Of a DNA stretch of 64,000 nucleotides, positions 1-12,173 are shown piece after piece. The translations under genes and the position numbers were made by a program. How positions within the stretch are numbered: position 1 is the first letter of the stretch; every line of letters starts with the position of its first letter. Below the pieces are notes generated by a model, which was not told the DNA's origin, searched no databases, and worked only from the letters and a program-made list of their open reading frames with translations. The DNA comes from Cricetomys ansorgei (Eukaryota; Chordata; Mammalia; Rodentia; Nesomyidae). The stretch lies in contig JAMJFZ010001785.1 of assembly GCA_026225945.1 (NCBI GenBank), positions 124,001 to 188,000 of the forward strand, in the 5' to 3' direction.

Positions 1-2500
1 TGTTTAAAATTGAAGACTCAGCTTATCACAATTGTTGGAAGCATGTGCAGCAACGGAGCTCTCATGGTTTGTTGGAGGTCATGTGAGTAAGTACAACCTC
101 TCTAGGAAATAGTTAACCAGTTTCTTATATAATGAGGTATGCCTTATAATGCAGTATATCCAAGAAAATGAAGGCACATGTCCATAAAATCCCTGCATTA
201 AAAACGTTTACAATAGTCAATCAATATGAAGTGGCTAACTATGGTAAAGCAATAGAGCTTCATAGTGATGACAGAAAGAATACAATTAAATGGATCAACT
301 GAAAATGGGGAGGTGCTGAGCATAAATAAGATGCTAGGATTCAAATGCATACATTATGTTTCTAAATATATAAGGAGAATATCCAGACGAAGTTTATGGC
401 TGATAAAGGAAAAAGAATCAGTGTTTTTCTTTGGCAGCAGAAATAGTAAGGAGGGTGATACAGAGTGACTTTAAGAGATAAAATTTTACATTTTGATTAT
501 TTTGAGTCATGTCGGTGTGCCTTTCACTAACCACAGCAAAATTGTATCCCTGTAATCTTGTACACATCTCACTCTCTTAATTATTTTAGTCTTAAAATAA
601 TTGGCAAAAAAGCAGAGATGCAACATTTAAACTAATGTTCTTTCATGAAAAATCCCATTGGAAATCCCCCATGAGGTATTAGAGTAGCCACAGAAAGGAA
701 AATCTCTAAGTAAGTTCAAAGAGAAAAAGGAGAGGAAAGGGAAAGAGTGGATCTGGGTGTCTACTGGAGGACTCGAGTAATGTAAACCACAAGGAAACAG
801 CCAATCAAACCTTATATGGTATTGTCTTGTTTGGGTATCAGATCAAAGTACATGCTTGCAAAACCTAGTGATGAAATAAACAAGCGTTAAGATAGGAATA
901 AATCTGATAAACTTATAGATGCCTTCTTAAGTGATTAGATTTACTACAGTTCCTTGGATTATTTTGATTTTTAAAATACTTCTCTTGGAATTTCATCTTT
1001 ACCCTTGTCATCGTTAGTAGTTTGTACTTTAGTGGGCCCTGGGACCAGTGGTGTGATCATTCGCCTAGTCCACATTAGAGCCCTAGAATGTCTGGACAAC
1101 AGAAAATTCAGATAAACAGAAATTCCATGATGGCCTTCCGTCCCCAGTCAGGAAAATATTCCCTGTTTAAAACTCACCAGCCAGTTTTGCAGATTGAGAA
1201 AAAGAAAAAATGGAAAAAAAATTAACTGCATAATTTAGGGTCTCAGGAGGGATGAAACTGAATATATTGGGTCCACAAAACACCTGAAATAGACACTGAT
1301 ATACATATGGCCATTTTAAAGCAGTTTATTTTCTGCATGTTACATACTGACGTATCAGGGCTAACCAATTTAAAAAAACATGGCAGTGGAGAAAGCTGGT
1401 CATGTGGGCCTTTTAAACCAAACAGGCAGTAGCTAGAGGGTCTTTCTGATTGGTCAGGATCTGAATACTGGATTGGCTTGTTAAAATCCAGGGCGAGGGG
1501 CACGGGTGAACCAGGGACTGCTGGGAAAGCAAGGACTTGACAGGTAAATGGAGAGGCAAGTTCAGTACCGTCACCACTAGGGAGCACTGTTCCTCTCACG
1601 TACCATTAGTTTCCAGTGTACTTGAAGGTTTTACTGGAACCAGCAACAGTATCACCTAATTAGTGCAAAAGTTCAGTAAGGTGTTCTTCCTTTAACTTTA
1701 CTCCATTTTCCTTTAGCAAACCTTTTAATAACTCTTTATACTGTTGTTCATAAGACAGAGAACTTCCACCTTTTTAATGTGGGAAAAATATCTTGTTATA
1801 TCTCTCTTTTAGAAGGCTTTTATCAGTGTCTATAAGTCTCACATATACACCTTTTCTTTTTCTACAACCTATGTCTGCTCAAGAGTTTTCTGTTTATCTC
1901 CTGAGGTGAGAAGAATTAATATCTATTACTATCTTCTCATGCTCTATCTTCTGGGGTCAGCTTTCCTTGAGCTTGATCTCCCAATCTTAGAGGTCTGCAT
2001 GGTGTGGTAAGAATTAATGTTGAGCAGTTCCAGTAAAGAACAAAAATACACTCTCCAAGACGTAAGCCTGAATGACTTAGGCAGAGGGAACAGCTTCTGA
2101 GATGGACTGAATCCTGACCACATGGTCTTCAGGCAATTTATTGAGGAGAAGCAGGGCCCACAGATGCAACGTCTTATTTTCATTAATGAATAGACTCCTG
2201 TAGTCCAGGATCCCCAGTGCCTGGCTGACCAACCTTGATACCACTAGACAAATGTCAAGATTGATTGACATGGGTGTTTCCATATCTCTTTGTTGGATAC
2301 TGCAGGGGGACCATAGAAATCCCTTCCATTAGCAATAAAACAAATGGATGCCTTTAACATGAAAGTCAAGAGGGCAAGATGATCTAAACACCAATCCTCA
2401 AACTAGCATTCTTTCTGCATTCTACCATAGACCATCCACACCCAGTTCACAGGCTACAGAAGGCGACCTTTCCTCCATTAGTTAATGCTTCCAGGCATAG
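1..2500. other. Left flank without recognisable gene
   Basis: AT-rich intergenic sequence. I read both strands and saw no receptor homology, no recognisable SINE and no RNA gene. The open frames here are short (at most about 118 codons on the minus strand near 1243-1599) and show no family motif, so I treat them as chance. Confidence 0.5.
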
Positions 2501-2559
2501 TAAATGTTTCCAAATTCATTTAAATGCACAGAGAATAAGCTCAAATATCCCATAACACT

Positions 2560-3045
2560 TAGGTACACAGGCTGGCATGGATTTGAGTCTGAGATGATTG
2601 CTCAGCTGAGGAAGAAGGGAGGAAGTAAGTGAAGGTGAGGTCTGAGCGCTGCTGCAGAGGAATTTGTAATGTGGACATTAATGGAGGACTGCTAAGTGGA
2701 GCACAGTAAACGGGAAAGACAAACCTAACAAAACATTAGCTTTCTTTGTAGACTCTTCTAGAAGATGAATTTTCTCTGACGATGAAAAGCTTTCTGTACA
2801 GACTGAAGAGATGCAGAGAATCTGCAGTATCGAGGACAAAAAGTGATAGATGTCCAGTCACTACTAGATGAACACAAAAAGCTCATATATTGTCACTTTG
2901 CATCCCTGCAAGAGCCTGTAGTGTAAAAATGACTGTTTTTTGCCAGTTTTCTGAGGATAGAATTGTATCACAAAAGGACAAGTGATTGAAACCAGTCCTC
3001 ACAGAATGAATTTCAATTCAGAAAAACAGCCTCAGGATCACTACA

Positions 3046-3108
<63 letters not shown>

Positions 3109-3120
3109 TGTGTGTGCATG
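2560..3120 (+). repeat. Diverged extra copy of the duplicated unit
   Basis: This stretch matches about 22895-23450 in the left arm in the same order. Shared landmarks are a cacttaggt(a/g)cacag start, a gaggtctgag-(c/t)gctg block, gacaaacctaacaaaac, a cttctagaag segment, and cagcctcagga just before a TG run. Similarity is lower than between the main arms, so this is an older duplicate. The matching part of the left arm sits about 4 kb from receptor copy A, so a related receptor could lie just left of the window. Confidence 0.7.
3044..3118 (+). repeat. (TG)n microsatellite
   Basis: About 75 bases of nearly pure TG with one TTTG interruption. It occupies the same place as the shorter TG-rich stretch near 23447-23480 in the left arm. 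Confidence 0.95.
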
Positions 3121-5195
3121 TATGTATAAGTATGCAGGTGTTTGTAGAAGGTACGGGCTGGTGTCAATTTTTCCTCAATAGATCACTATATTGCTATAAG
3201 AGACAGCTTTCTCACTAAACATGGAGCTTACAGACTCAACTGCAGACCTGTAACCCTGAGGATGCCCTGGTCTCTGCATCCCCAGCATGTTATTGAAGAG
3301 ATAGGCATGTCTTCTCAGGCCTGAATTATCATGGAGACTAAAATTCATATAGTCAAGTTTATATCACAGTTACTTTACAAACAAAGCCATCTACCCTGGA
3401 GAGTAGGTTGACAAACTTTGTCAAATTCTTTGGACACCACGACCATGTGTGCAGATTAGTTGTGAATAGAGGAGAAGCACAGGGAAATTACCCACTCTAT
3501 TAGCAGAATTAGTCAAAATTGTGGTTGAATGAAAACCCTAGCTGAAAAACACGTGGAACAGCTAGAAAGAAGCAGTCAAATGAACCTGAGAAGGAGGTGG
3601 TGGACATCAGTTAGAGTCAGCATAAATGTTGCAATGATAGAGTCCATCCAGAAACTAGTGCTCAGGAGGTAGAGGCAGGAAGGTCAGAAGTTCAAGTTGT
3701 TTTCTCTATGACCTAACAATTCTCAGGAAGCCTGGGTTCATAGTAACATGTCTCCTGTTCTCCACAGACTGACAGACCAAATGTGAGTCAATGCTCTTAA
3801 CAATCAGCAGAATCCAGGTTTTCTTTACTGCCATTAAGCAAATATAGCTTCAGAATCCAGAGAAGACACGAAAGCAGACCTTCAAATGGAAAGAAGGCAT
3901 ACCCTTCTCTGTATGGAGCAGAGAGGCATGCCAACACTGTCTCCAGCATTAAGTCTTAGAGAACCAAGCTCCCTCGCATTGGTTCACTTGAGTAGAAAGC
4001 AGAAGGAGGAGCAAAATTTCTATTGTCTGCTCAACATACATCACAGTTTGAAGGTTTGTTTGCATATGAATAGCCATCTCCATCAATGTGGAACTCTAAA
4101 ATGAACAAGTCCCACACTTTGTCTTTTGCTGATGAACCTCAACACAAGGCATGGTTCCCTTAAACAACATTTGCCATGATGTCTCTTAATAAGAGACATC
4201 TTTAGTGTACAAAAGGATTTTCCTGAAACCATATTAATATCAGATACTTGAATTTCATCTTTCCACATCTGTTCTGATTGTTTTTTCCCCTCTGTTCTAT
4301 GCTATGTTGTCCCCTGTTTTTAAGAAGCTACTAAAAACTTCCATTTGTTCCCTTGTTTGAAAGACCTTCAAGACCTTTATAGACTGCCCGGGAGCACAAG
4401 TTTCTCTCTTAATGAATTATTTGAATTTTAAATGAAAACAGATCTCAGTTTGCATTCTCTCTGACAAAAGTGTTACCACAAAGTGAAGACTCAGAGATGA
4501 GTGGTGAAATGCAAGAACTCTGTGTCAGGGGCTTATAGGAACTTCTCCGGCTCCCCTGTGAGTCTTCCCTGCACTGACCGGCTGACGTGACTGAGGGTTG
4601 TTGACCACAGGATGCTGCTGCCCTTAGGTCCAAGGAACAGGCATGCTGCAGTCCCTGTGTCTGATGCTGGGATGCTCCCAACCTAGCTTAACTTCCTGTT
4701 AAAGTTTTCTTCTGCTCTTCTATATCTGAGTGGCCACCCTGACACTAATGACAACAAGAAATGCATATGTCCCAATCTGTTCTCAAGGAATTTCTGAGCA
4801 GTGTGGCTGAGTCCTGCAGAAAAGCAGCATTATAAAAATAAAATGCAAACAAGAAAAAATAACTCTTATGGGGATGAGATGATAAATAATCTGATGACAG
4901 GTAAATCTAGAAACCTCCTTTTCCAAGGAGATTCACAGGTGAGTGGGGTTTTCCCTACTCTTGGCTACCCAGCATCTTACATAAGTTCCCCGTATGACCC
5001 CTAACAGAGGTCCCTTTCTGAGGGGTTTCGTTTTATTTGAGGCACTTGGTGACATTTTCAGGATACCAGAAGGCAGAAGGAGAGAAATTTGACATTTTAA
5101 TTATCTACCTCTCTCCTGTTTAGCAGTGTGTTGACAAAGGCAGTGCTTCTCCATGCATCTGGTTATTCACGTTTACTTCTGAGCTGTATGACACC
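3120..5195. other. Intergenic sequence, no gene seen
   Basis: Probably the continuation of the old duplicated unit. I found only weak similarity to 23.6-24.7 kb and no gene-like frame. A short B1-like scrap (gaggtagaggcagg) lies near 3660. Confidence 0.45.
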
Positions 5196-5197
<2 letters not shown>

Positions 5198-5252
<55 letters not shown>

Positions 5253-5262
5253 CTCTCTCTCT
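5198..5262 (+). repeat. (CA)n(CT)n microsatellite
   Basis: About 49 bases of CA followed directly by a short CT run and pyrimidine-rich sequence to about 5330. Confidence 0.95.
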
Positions 5263-5499
5263 CAATATCTTCTCACTTCCTTTCCCTCTATCAATCTGTC
5301 TCTGTCTCTGCTGTCTCTCTTTCTTTCCCACTGCCCCCAAGTATCAATTTCTTCAGGTGATAATTGGAGATAAAGAATAGAAAACTTGTTTTGCTGTTTT
5401 GGTTTATCACTTCTGCCATGCATTTCCTCTTTCCCTAGACCTGTGATCTTTGAAAATATACACTTACTGCGATATTCCTCACTTATTAAAATTCTTTTT

Positions 5500-5600
5500 T
5501 TTTACATTGTATGAAACTCAAATTATTATTAATATAGTAATATATTAATATAATGCCATATATTATATATTATATAATAAAATATTTTTACTAATTAAAA
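5500..5600. repeat. AT-rich low-complexity tract
   Basis: TA/AT-rich stretch with repeated atatta and attaata words after a short T run. The surrounding 5263-6180 holds no gene that I can see. Confidence 0.7.
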
Positions 5601-6184
5601 CTCAAATTATTAATAAAGGCATTATTTCAAAAAAGAAAGAACTAATTCCCTCAAGTTGTCACCTGATTTCCACACGCACACCATGTAAGGAATTGTTATT
5701 TTGTCATTGATCCACCCTCTAAGTAAATTCAAGTAAGTTCCTTGGACACCAGCCATAAGGAAATAGATAACTAGAGAGGGAGGTTATGGGAATGGGGAGG
5801 GATGTACCTGAGACTCTAATGGAAGAAATGTGAAAGGAGGTGGCATCAGGAAGTCTACCTTAAACCATTATTGTGCAGGGATGTTGATTTATCTGGCGAT
5901 TCAACTGAAGGTAATACTTTCAAAACTTTGACATGGTGGAAGCAATATATTTCATGATGGAATAGGTTCTGGTAAATAGAGGAACAGAACCGACTTGAAA
6001 TCAAAGCTGTCAGTTTATTTTGTCATCATTACATCTGATGAATAACAATTATTGACTTGAGACCATATTTTGAAGTCTGACAAAATTAATAAACACTTAA
6101 TTGCATGACTATGTTGAAAATTAGTTTGTTCATGGGATGAATATTAAAGAGACATTTTACAAAACCTTAAACATGTAATGTTTA

Positions 6185-6495
6185 AGCTGGAAAGATTACT
6201 CAGTGGCTTAAGTTTCTGGCACGCAAGCCTGAAGACGTGTGTTGGAATTCCTAGAATCCAATAATGCCAGGTCTGGGTAGTGTGCTCATCAGCAATCTCA
6301 GCATTCCAATGGTGGGGTGAGAAGTAGAGGCATGAGAATCCCCACAAATCCATGGTTAGCTCACAGGGCATAAGCAGGGGTTAAAGGGACCTCATCTCAA
6401 ACAAGGAAGATGGTGAGGAAAAATGCGGAGGGTTCAGGGTTGTTACAGGATCTCCTTAACCATGCTGTGTTGTTCATACACCTACACATGCATAA
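6185..6495 (+). repeat. B4-type SINE (tRNA/B1 composite)
   Basis: It begins with an ID/B2-like head (gctggaaagattactcagtgg), continues through a decayed B1-like middle (ctcagcattccaatggtggg) and ends in a CA-rich tail (acacatgcataaaag) that runs into the microsatellite complex. The order fits B4 elements. The copy is old. Confidence 0.6.
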
Positions 6496-6499
6496 AAGA

Positions 6500-6628
6500 A
6501 CTCTCTCTCTCTCTCACTCACTCTCTCTCTCTCTCTCTGTCACACACACACACACAGATAGATACAGAGTTAGATGATGAAAGATATGTACACATACAGA
6601 GCCAGAAAGAGAGAGAGAGAAAGATATG

Positions 6629-6665
<37 letters not shown>

Positions 6666-6738
6666 ATAGATACAGAGTTAGATGATGAAAGATATGTACA
6701 CATACAGAGCCAGAAAGAGAGAGAGAGAGAAAGATATG

Positions 6739-6774
<36 letters not shown>

Positions 6775-6811
6775 TAGACATAGAGAGAGTGTGGAAGATA
6801 TGTATGCACAT

Positions 6812-6877
<66 letters not shown>

Positions 6878-6955
6878 AGAGAGAGGTATAAACACACTCA
6901 CACAGAGAAAGAAAGAAAGATATAGAGAGAGACAGAGAGAGAGAGAGAACGATAT
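6500..6955 (+). repeat. Compound (CT)n(CA)n(GA)n array 1
   Basis: Alternating CT, CA and GA runs with short unique spacers. The longest GA run is at about 6819-6867. Very long open frames pass through it on both strands, but they consist only of dinucleotide-derived peptides. Confidence 0.95.
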
Positions 6956-7215
6956 GTACAAGGACACACATGAACACACCATGCTCACATGTACGCATGC
7001 ACAAGTGCAATATTCTTTAGGTTTCTATCAAGGTCAGTAAACAAAGAAAAGTATCTTTCTTTTGTGTTTTAGCTTCTGCAGGAAACAGGGAGGGGTCATA
7101 AAATTGATCAGAGTCTTGGAATCTCAAATTTGAAAATATCCACAGGGTTTAAGGTTGTCATAGCATTCCCCTAACCATGCTGTGGTGTTCACACACCCAC
7201 AGGTGCATACATAAA

Positions 7216-7505
7216 CTGAGAGAGAGAGAGAGAGAGATATTTATACACACACATACACAAAGACACAGAGATAGAGAGGATGAAAGATATGTATGCACAC
7301 AGTCAGAAAGAGAGAAAGATAATGTATATACGAAGAGAGAGATAGACACAGAGAAAGCGTGAAACATATATATATATATATATATATACATACACACACA
7401 GAAGAGCGAGAGAGAGAGAAAGAGAGAGAGAGAGAAAGAGAGAGATATACACAGAGAGAGACAGACACATAAAGAGGGTGAACGATACACACACATACAC
7501 CTACA
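7216..7505 (+). repeat. Compound (GA)n(TA)n(CA)n array 2
   Basis: The second-unit counterpart of array 1. It adds a TA run at 7367-7388 and is shorter overall. Confidence 0.95.
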
Positions 7506-7794
7506 CATGAACGCACCATGCTCACATATACGTATGCACAAGTGCAATATTCTTTAGGTTTCTATCAAGGTCAGTAAACAAAGAAAAGTATCTTTCTTTT
7601 GTGTTTTAGCTTCTGCAGGAAATGGGTAGGGGGGTCATAGAAATGATCAGAGTCTTGGAATCTAATCTTGGAATTAGAAAATATCCACAGGGATGAGGAA
7701 AATTCCCCAAGACAGACCATTTCAGAAACAGTACAGTCAGTATTTGTACAGGAGCCACTTTCATAGTTAAACTTTAGCACACAGTTATGTAGTT

Positions 7795-8130
7795 ATGTAG
7801 TAGCTCTGCTGAGCCACTATGTGGGCTCAGCAAGGAAGAGACAGGGGCATTTTCATAGATGCAAACCCTGCCTGAACTCAGCAGAGGGAACCACCATCAC
7901 GGCAAGTGCCACACTGGACAGTGGAACCCTGAGTGCCTCATCTCAAGTTTTAAAAAATTGATTCAGAACTCCTCAGGTGTTCTACTGGTAGCACATGCAG
8001 ACCATAAGCAAGCAAGCATCTCCCACATGAATCCAACACCTACGGACAAAACAAAATGCAAAAGCCTATGCATCCCCTTTTCAAAAGTTATAAAAACAAT
8101 TATTTTAAACACAATTAAAAATAGACTACC
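7795..8130 (-). mobile_element. Solo LTR of the short non-coding LTR element family
   Basis: Read on the minus strand it matches the LTRs at 28111 and 29367. Shared words are the gttttgt-like start, tgttggattcatgtgggaga, a tgagatgaggcactcagggttcc-like block, and ggcacttgccgtgatggtggttccctctgctgag. There is no internal region beside it, so it looks like a solo LTR. It lies outside the duplicated arms and marks an independent insertion. Confidence 0.7.
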
Positions 8131-8139
8131 CAAACACAG

Positions 8140-9485
8140 GTATTGTCTTAGTCCTTTTAAAGCCAAGGACATAGCACAGTAGTAATGGATTAGGTGTTTT
8201 CAGAGCCACACCTGTAAGTTGAAGCAAGTGCTAAGCTACACTGCTTCCTGACACCCCCAGATTCCCCTGATGAAAATTCTTTCTATATTGAGTCTCCACA
8301 GGTGTGTCCTGAAGAGTCTCCTGGAGAAGCAACTTGAAGATCTGCCATTTTGCTACCCAAAGGATCTAATGAAGAGAACTTGAAGGTTCTCAGAGCTGTT
8401 ATCTGAAGACTGGAGATGTATGACTGAACATCATCTACAGGTCCTACTTATCATAAATATTTGCCCTTCAGGTTTCTGTCACTGACCCTAATGCTCTGTC
8501 ATTACATGTACCTGCCATGTGTATTTAATCGGTGATGTTGTTCTTCACTAATGTGCCACTAGCTAGTACCACATTACTCACAGCTACTGACTGGAGGTCC
8601 TCGCTTAACTGAAGAAGAACTTGAAGCCTAATGGATACAGAATGCATCTGAGGTCACATAGTGAGAGGAAGTCAATAGCCAATCCTAGTCTTCTGGTACC
8701 TCCCCAAGGCTTTCTCTCTGTTCTCTGTCTCACAGCTCATTATGTTTAGGACTCGACAAAGAATTTTGTATAATAGACAAAGAGAGAGAATCAGGGTAGA
8801 GAGTTTATATATGCCTCATGTAAACATGGTAACACTGAAAGATACAGACCACACAAAGGACAATAGTCTTAATCCCTTTGCTGTTGATGACAAATCATTA
8901 GGAACGACTGTGCACAGAAACAAATTCTCAGTTAGTACCTTTCCTTCACTTTTTCTTTAGGCTGTAAGGATGGTATGGTCAGACTTTTGAAGGGCAATGA
9001 GAATGGAGGTTTCTCTTCAGGGATGGGAGACTAGAAAGATGGAAGGTATGATGGTATCTAAGGCCTTAGATTCACAAGGTCAATGCCTGTGAGCTTCCTA
9101 TATTGTTGAAATAAAAACTGTCACAGGTATCTTTCTATATCATTGTATATGTTTTAAATACCTCTTGTTCCTGGTAGACATGTTCTCAGGATTGGTAGAG
9201 ACTTTTCCTACCACTAATAAAAGATCACAGATCTGGATGCCTTTCCAGAGAGATCATCACTTGTTTTGATGTTCCAACCTCCCTTCAATCATAATGGCCC
9301 TTGATTTACCTCTCATATCTCCCAAACTCTAGCCAAAGCTCTCACCATCTCATGACATTTCCATATCACCTACCATCCCCATTCCTCAGGAAAGGCCAAA
9401 GGAACTAATGTTCCCTTCAGAACGTTCTCTTCAAATCATCCTAAGAACTTCACGTCAATTGGATAAAATCTCTACTGCAATTGAG
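8140..9485. other. Intergenic sequence, no gene seen
   Basis: Single-copy-looking sequence with no recognisable gene, SINE or receptor homology. Its right end (about 9240-9485) is pyrimidine-rich. It may be eroded retroviral pol sequence upstream of the fragment at 9490, but I could not read a motif there. Confidence 0.4.
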
Positions 9486-9489
9486 AGCC

Positions 9490-9575
9490 GCCCTGAAGAA
9501 ACTTATGTCTGTCTCCATTTTGAGATCATGTACGGATGACCTATCCTGCCTCCTGGGCTCATGTCTCAGCTGTCA
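9490..9575 (+). pseudogene. ERV pol fragment, integrase core end
   Basis: One frame reads HFEIMYG, a stop, then PILPPG. This is the conserved stretch near the end of the gammaretroviral integrase core (typically FEI-YGRP). The Arg codon has become TGA, which fits a CGA to TGA change at a CpG. The minisatellite interrupts the sequence about 30 bases further on. Confidence 0.65.
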
Positions 9576-9599
9576 CATCTCCCTGATTGACTCTTTACT

Positions 9600-10100
9600 C
9601 CTGTGTTACGCTGTCTCTGCACTCTCCTGTGTTACACTGTCTCTGCACTCTCCTATGTTACACTGTCTCTGCACTCTCCTGTGTTACCCTGTCTCTGCAC
9701 TCTCCTGTGTTACGCTGTCTCTGCACTCTCCTGTGTTACGCTGTCTGTACACTCTCCTGTGTTACGCTGTCTCTGCACTCTCCTGTGTTATGCTGTCTGT
9801 GCACTCTCCTGTGTTACAGTATCTCCGCACTCTCCTGTGTTACACTGTCTGTGCACTCTCCTGTGTTACACTATCTCTGAACTCTCCTGTGTTACACTGT
9901 CTGTGCACTCTCCTGTGTTACACTGTCTGTGCACTCTCCTGTGTTACACTGTCTCTGCACTCTCCTGTGTTACACTGTCTGTGCACTCTCCTGTGTTACA
10001 CTATCTGTGCACTCTCCTGTGTTACACTGTCTCTGCACTCTCCTGTGTTACACTGTCTCTGCACTCTCCTGTGTTACACTGTCTCTGCACTCTCCTTTGG
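9600..10100 (+). repeat. 26-bp minisatellite, about 19 units
   Basis: The unit is ctgtctctgcactctcctgt plus gttaca, 26 bases, with about 19 copies and few substitutions. Common variants are tct to tgt and aca to acg. Because 26 is not a multiple of 3, all three frames cycle through the same peptides, which gives long open frames on the plus strand with no protein meaning. Confidence 0.95.
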
Positions 10101-10164
10101 AACTTCACCTACCACTGCTTGCCTCATCCTCATCCTCATTGTGACCTCCTTTCTCCCTGATCAA

Positions 10165-10335
10165 TATTGGAGACTTGATCCTCCTATCTGCTCCTGGTCA
10201 CAATCCCCTCCTCTTACCCCTAAGTGGAAATGCCCCTCCAGAGTCATCCTTACCACCCACACCACTGCCAAGCTCAAAGGTTTCCCTCACTGGATTAATC
10301 TTTCTCATCTCAAGCCCTTTATACCCATCATACCA
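10165..10335 (+). pseudogene. ERV pol fragment, integrase C-terminal region
   Basis: A frame reads LTPKWKCP, then VILTTHTTAKLKG, then HWINLSHLKP. This corresponds to the integrase C-terminal signature of gammaretroviruses (P-WKGP--V-L-TPTA-K--GI--WIH-S-VK). It lies directly 3' of the minisatellite, so the repeat expanded inside the integrase region. Past this point the frame degenerates. Confidence 0.75.
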
Positions 10336-10798
10336 AGATAATCTGAGTCTTTTTACATTTCAACCCCAACAGGCCCTTGCTCCCTTAGGTTCAGAAGATG
10401 CCAAGTCGAGCAGTATGCCTCCTCAGGAGAATGAGATCTCATACTTCTGCCAACATTTGAGTCTGACCCTATTGAGTTATGCCCTATCACTCTATCTTCT
10501 GCCTTCCCTACTCAATCCTGTCAGGAGCAGACTCTATGTATGGAGATTTGAGGTTCAAGAAAATGTTCTTCTGTGACTTAGCAAGGTCATTTGAGTGGTA
10601 GGGTCTGGAGATTGCTCACATGCAGGTTGTGTAAAGAGATACTTATAACTACAATACCTTCATTGATTTCAAAAACACATAGCCCCTATCTTGCTTTACA
10701 TTTCTTCAAACTAGAGATTACTGCTGACGCTGGCCAGAGTCTTATAGAGGCTGTCCTAATTGGTCTTGTAAGAGACATGATGCACATACAGAAAAGCT

Positions 10799-10820
10799 TT
10801 TTTTTTTTTTTTTTTTTTTT
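10799..10820 (+). repeat. T22 homopolymer
   Basis: Uninterrupted T run inside the ERV remnant. No SINE body is recognisable on the 3' side that would make it the reversed tail of an inserted element. Confidence 0.9.
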
Positions 10821-11139
10821 TACAGAATGGAGGATTTGTTTTATATCCTAATTAAAGACCCATGGCATCTCAGATGGGAGGTGGGATTTGAGAAATGAGA
10901 ATCTTGAGTAAGATATATTATATCCTCTATTGCAGCTCTCTATCAGGCAGGACCAAAACACAGAGGATATACACCTCAATCCTTTAATCCATAGGCATAG
11001 AAAAGGTAGAACTGGTCCTATATTTCAAAATAGTCTTCAACTCTGTAACATCCCCCTTCTCAATGATATCAACCCCCTCTCTTGTTTCAGAGCATGACCT
11101 TTGTGTACCAGCTATTGATTAACACACTTCCCAATCCCT

Positions 11140-11900
11140 TTGGGGAATGTTGGTTGTGTGTCCCTCCTGGGCCACTCAAGACTACTACCATTTGTGGCAT
11201 TGCACATTGGACTATCAGGTACTCTTGTTTTGCTACTCATTAAGTGCCATGAGCCAAATGTCACTACCACCCCTTATCTCTCACACATCTCTCTTTGGTA
11301 TCATGGCCCACTCTAACTCATCAGAAATATGCTTTGTATGCACTCTTTATATTTCTGATTGCAATAATATTTTTAGCCTTAGCCACTTCCATCTAACACC
11401 TATGCCCAAGCATTCACAATGGATTGATTCGTTGTGGCACACAAGTTTACCATCACAGGGTTTATAGCAGCACTGGATGACAAATGAGAGGTTAAGGTCT
11501 TACCCTTATTCAAGGTAGGAATAACTGCCACCATTGATATTGGAACAGGGTAACCATATACTTCCCTAACTATCTACTATCAGTTTTTGTCTCAGTTTAT
11601 TCAACCTAATGGGTGGCTCAGATCATCCTCACCCTCCAAGGACAAATCCACTCACTGGTCACTGTAGTATTGAAAAAGTGGTGAGGATTAGGTTTCCTAA
11701 CAGTGGAGAAGGGTGGTCTTTGTATCTTACTCAGGAAGGAATGTTGCTTCAATACGAATCAACCAATAAATCAGATATAGAAAATGATAAGTCCTACAAC
11801 TTCAAGTGGGTCTTCAAAAATTAGAAGAACAGCTCAATGAAAATCCAATATGGCACTGGATACTACCCTTCTTAGCCACCTTTCTCCCTCTTCTTAATCC
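11140..11900 (+). pseudogene. ERV env remnant with transmembrane-subunit features
   Basis: Interrupted frames carry, in order, a surface-subunit-like part with scattered Cys and Trp, a fusion-peptide-like segment with VGITATIDIGTG near 11513-11550, and a TVEKGGLC...ECC stretch near 11692-11750. That last stretch matches the region around the CX6CC motif of class I env transmembrane subunits. A hydrophobic segment follows near 11850-11930. Several stops and frame changes make it non-functional. Confidence 0.7.
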
Positions 11901-12173
11901 TACTAACTGTACCCTGCCTCATAAACTTCTTGTCTACATTCCTTTAACAACAAAATCAAAGAATTTCTAATCAGACTTTAAATCATTTGCTATTACAGAA
12001 TTATCAGCCGCTGGCTATGGAACCAGAGGCCTGAGACTCCCAGTTGCACTCTGATGGTGAAGACTAAGCTAGACACAAGGACTTTAGAACCCCATTCAGC
12101 AAGATGTGGTCCAGTGAAAATATGGCCCTCTTTCCCTATTCTGATAGTTTATTAATAAGCAAAAAGGCAGGAA

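Larger units (their letters stand above)
6428..7692 (+). repeat. Tandem duplication of a microsatellite-bearing unit
   Basis: A unit starting gggttcagggttgttac at 6428 recurs as gggtttaaggttgtcat at about 7145. The unit end (tttaggtttctatcaaggtc through tatccacaggg) at 7018-7147 recurs almost unchanged at 7556-7694. Each unit encloses a CT/CA/GA array, of about 450 and 290 bases. The first array also holds a doubled segment of about 108 bases (6556 and 6664, starting gatagatacagagttagatg). Confidence 0.85.

Noticed and set aside
1243..1599. 118-codon minus-strand open frame
   Set aside because: No recognisable domain, no duplicate, no splice or promoter context.
6423..7040. Long open frames (up to 205 codons) on both strands
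   Set aside because: They translate dinucleotide arrays into repeats such as THTH, SLSL and RERE and exist in several frames at once; no protein signal.
9481..10341. 286-codon plus-strand open frame and overlapping frames
   Set aside because: Mostly a 26-bp minisatellite read in three cycling frames. Only the ends carry retroviral integrase homology.
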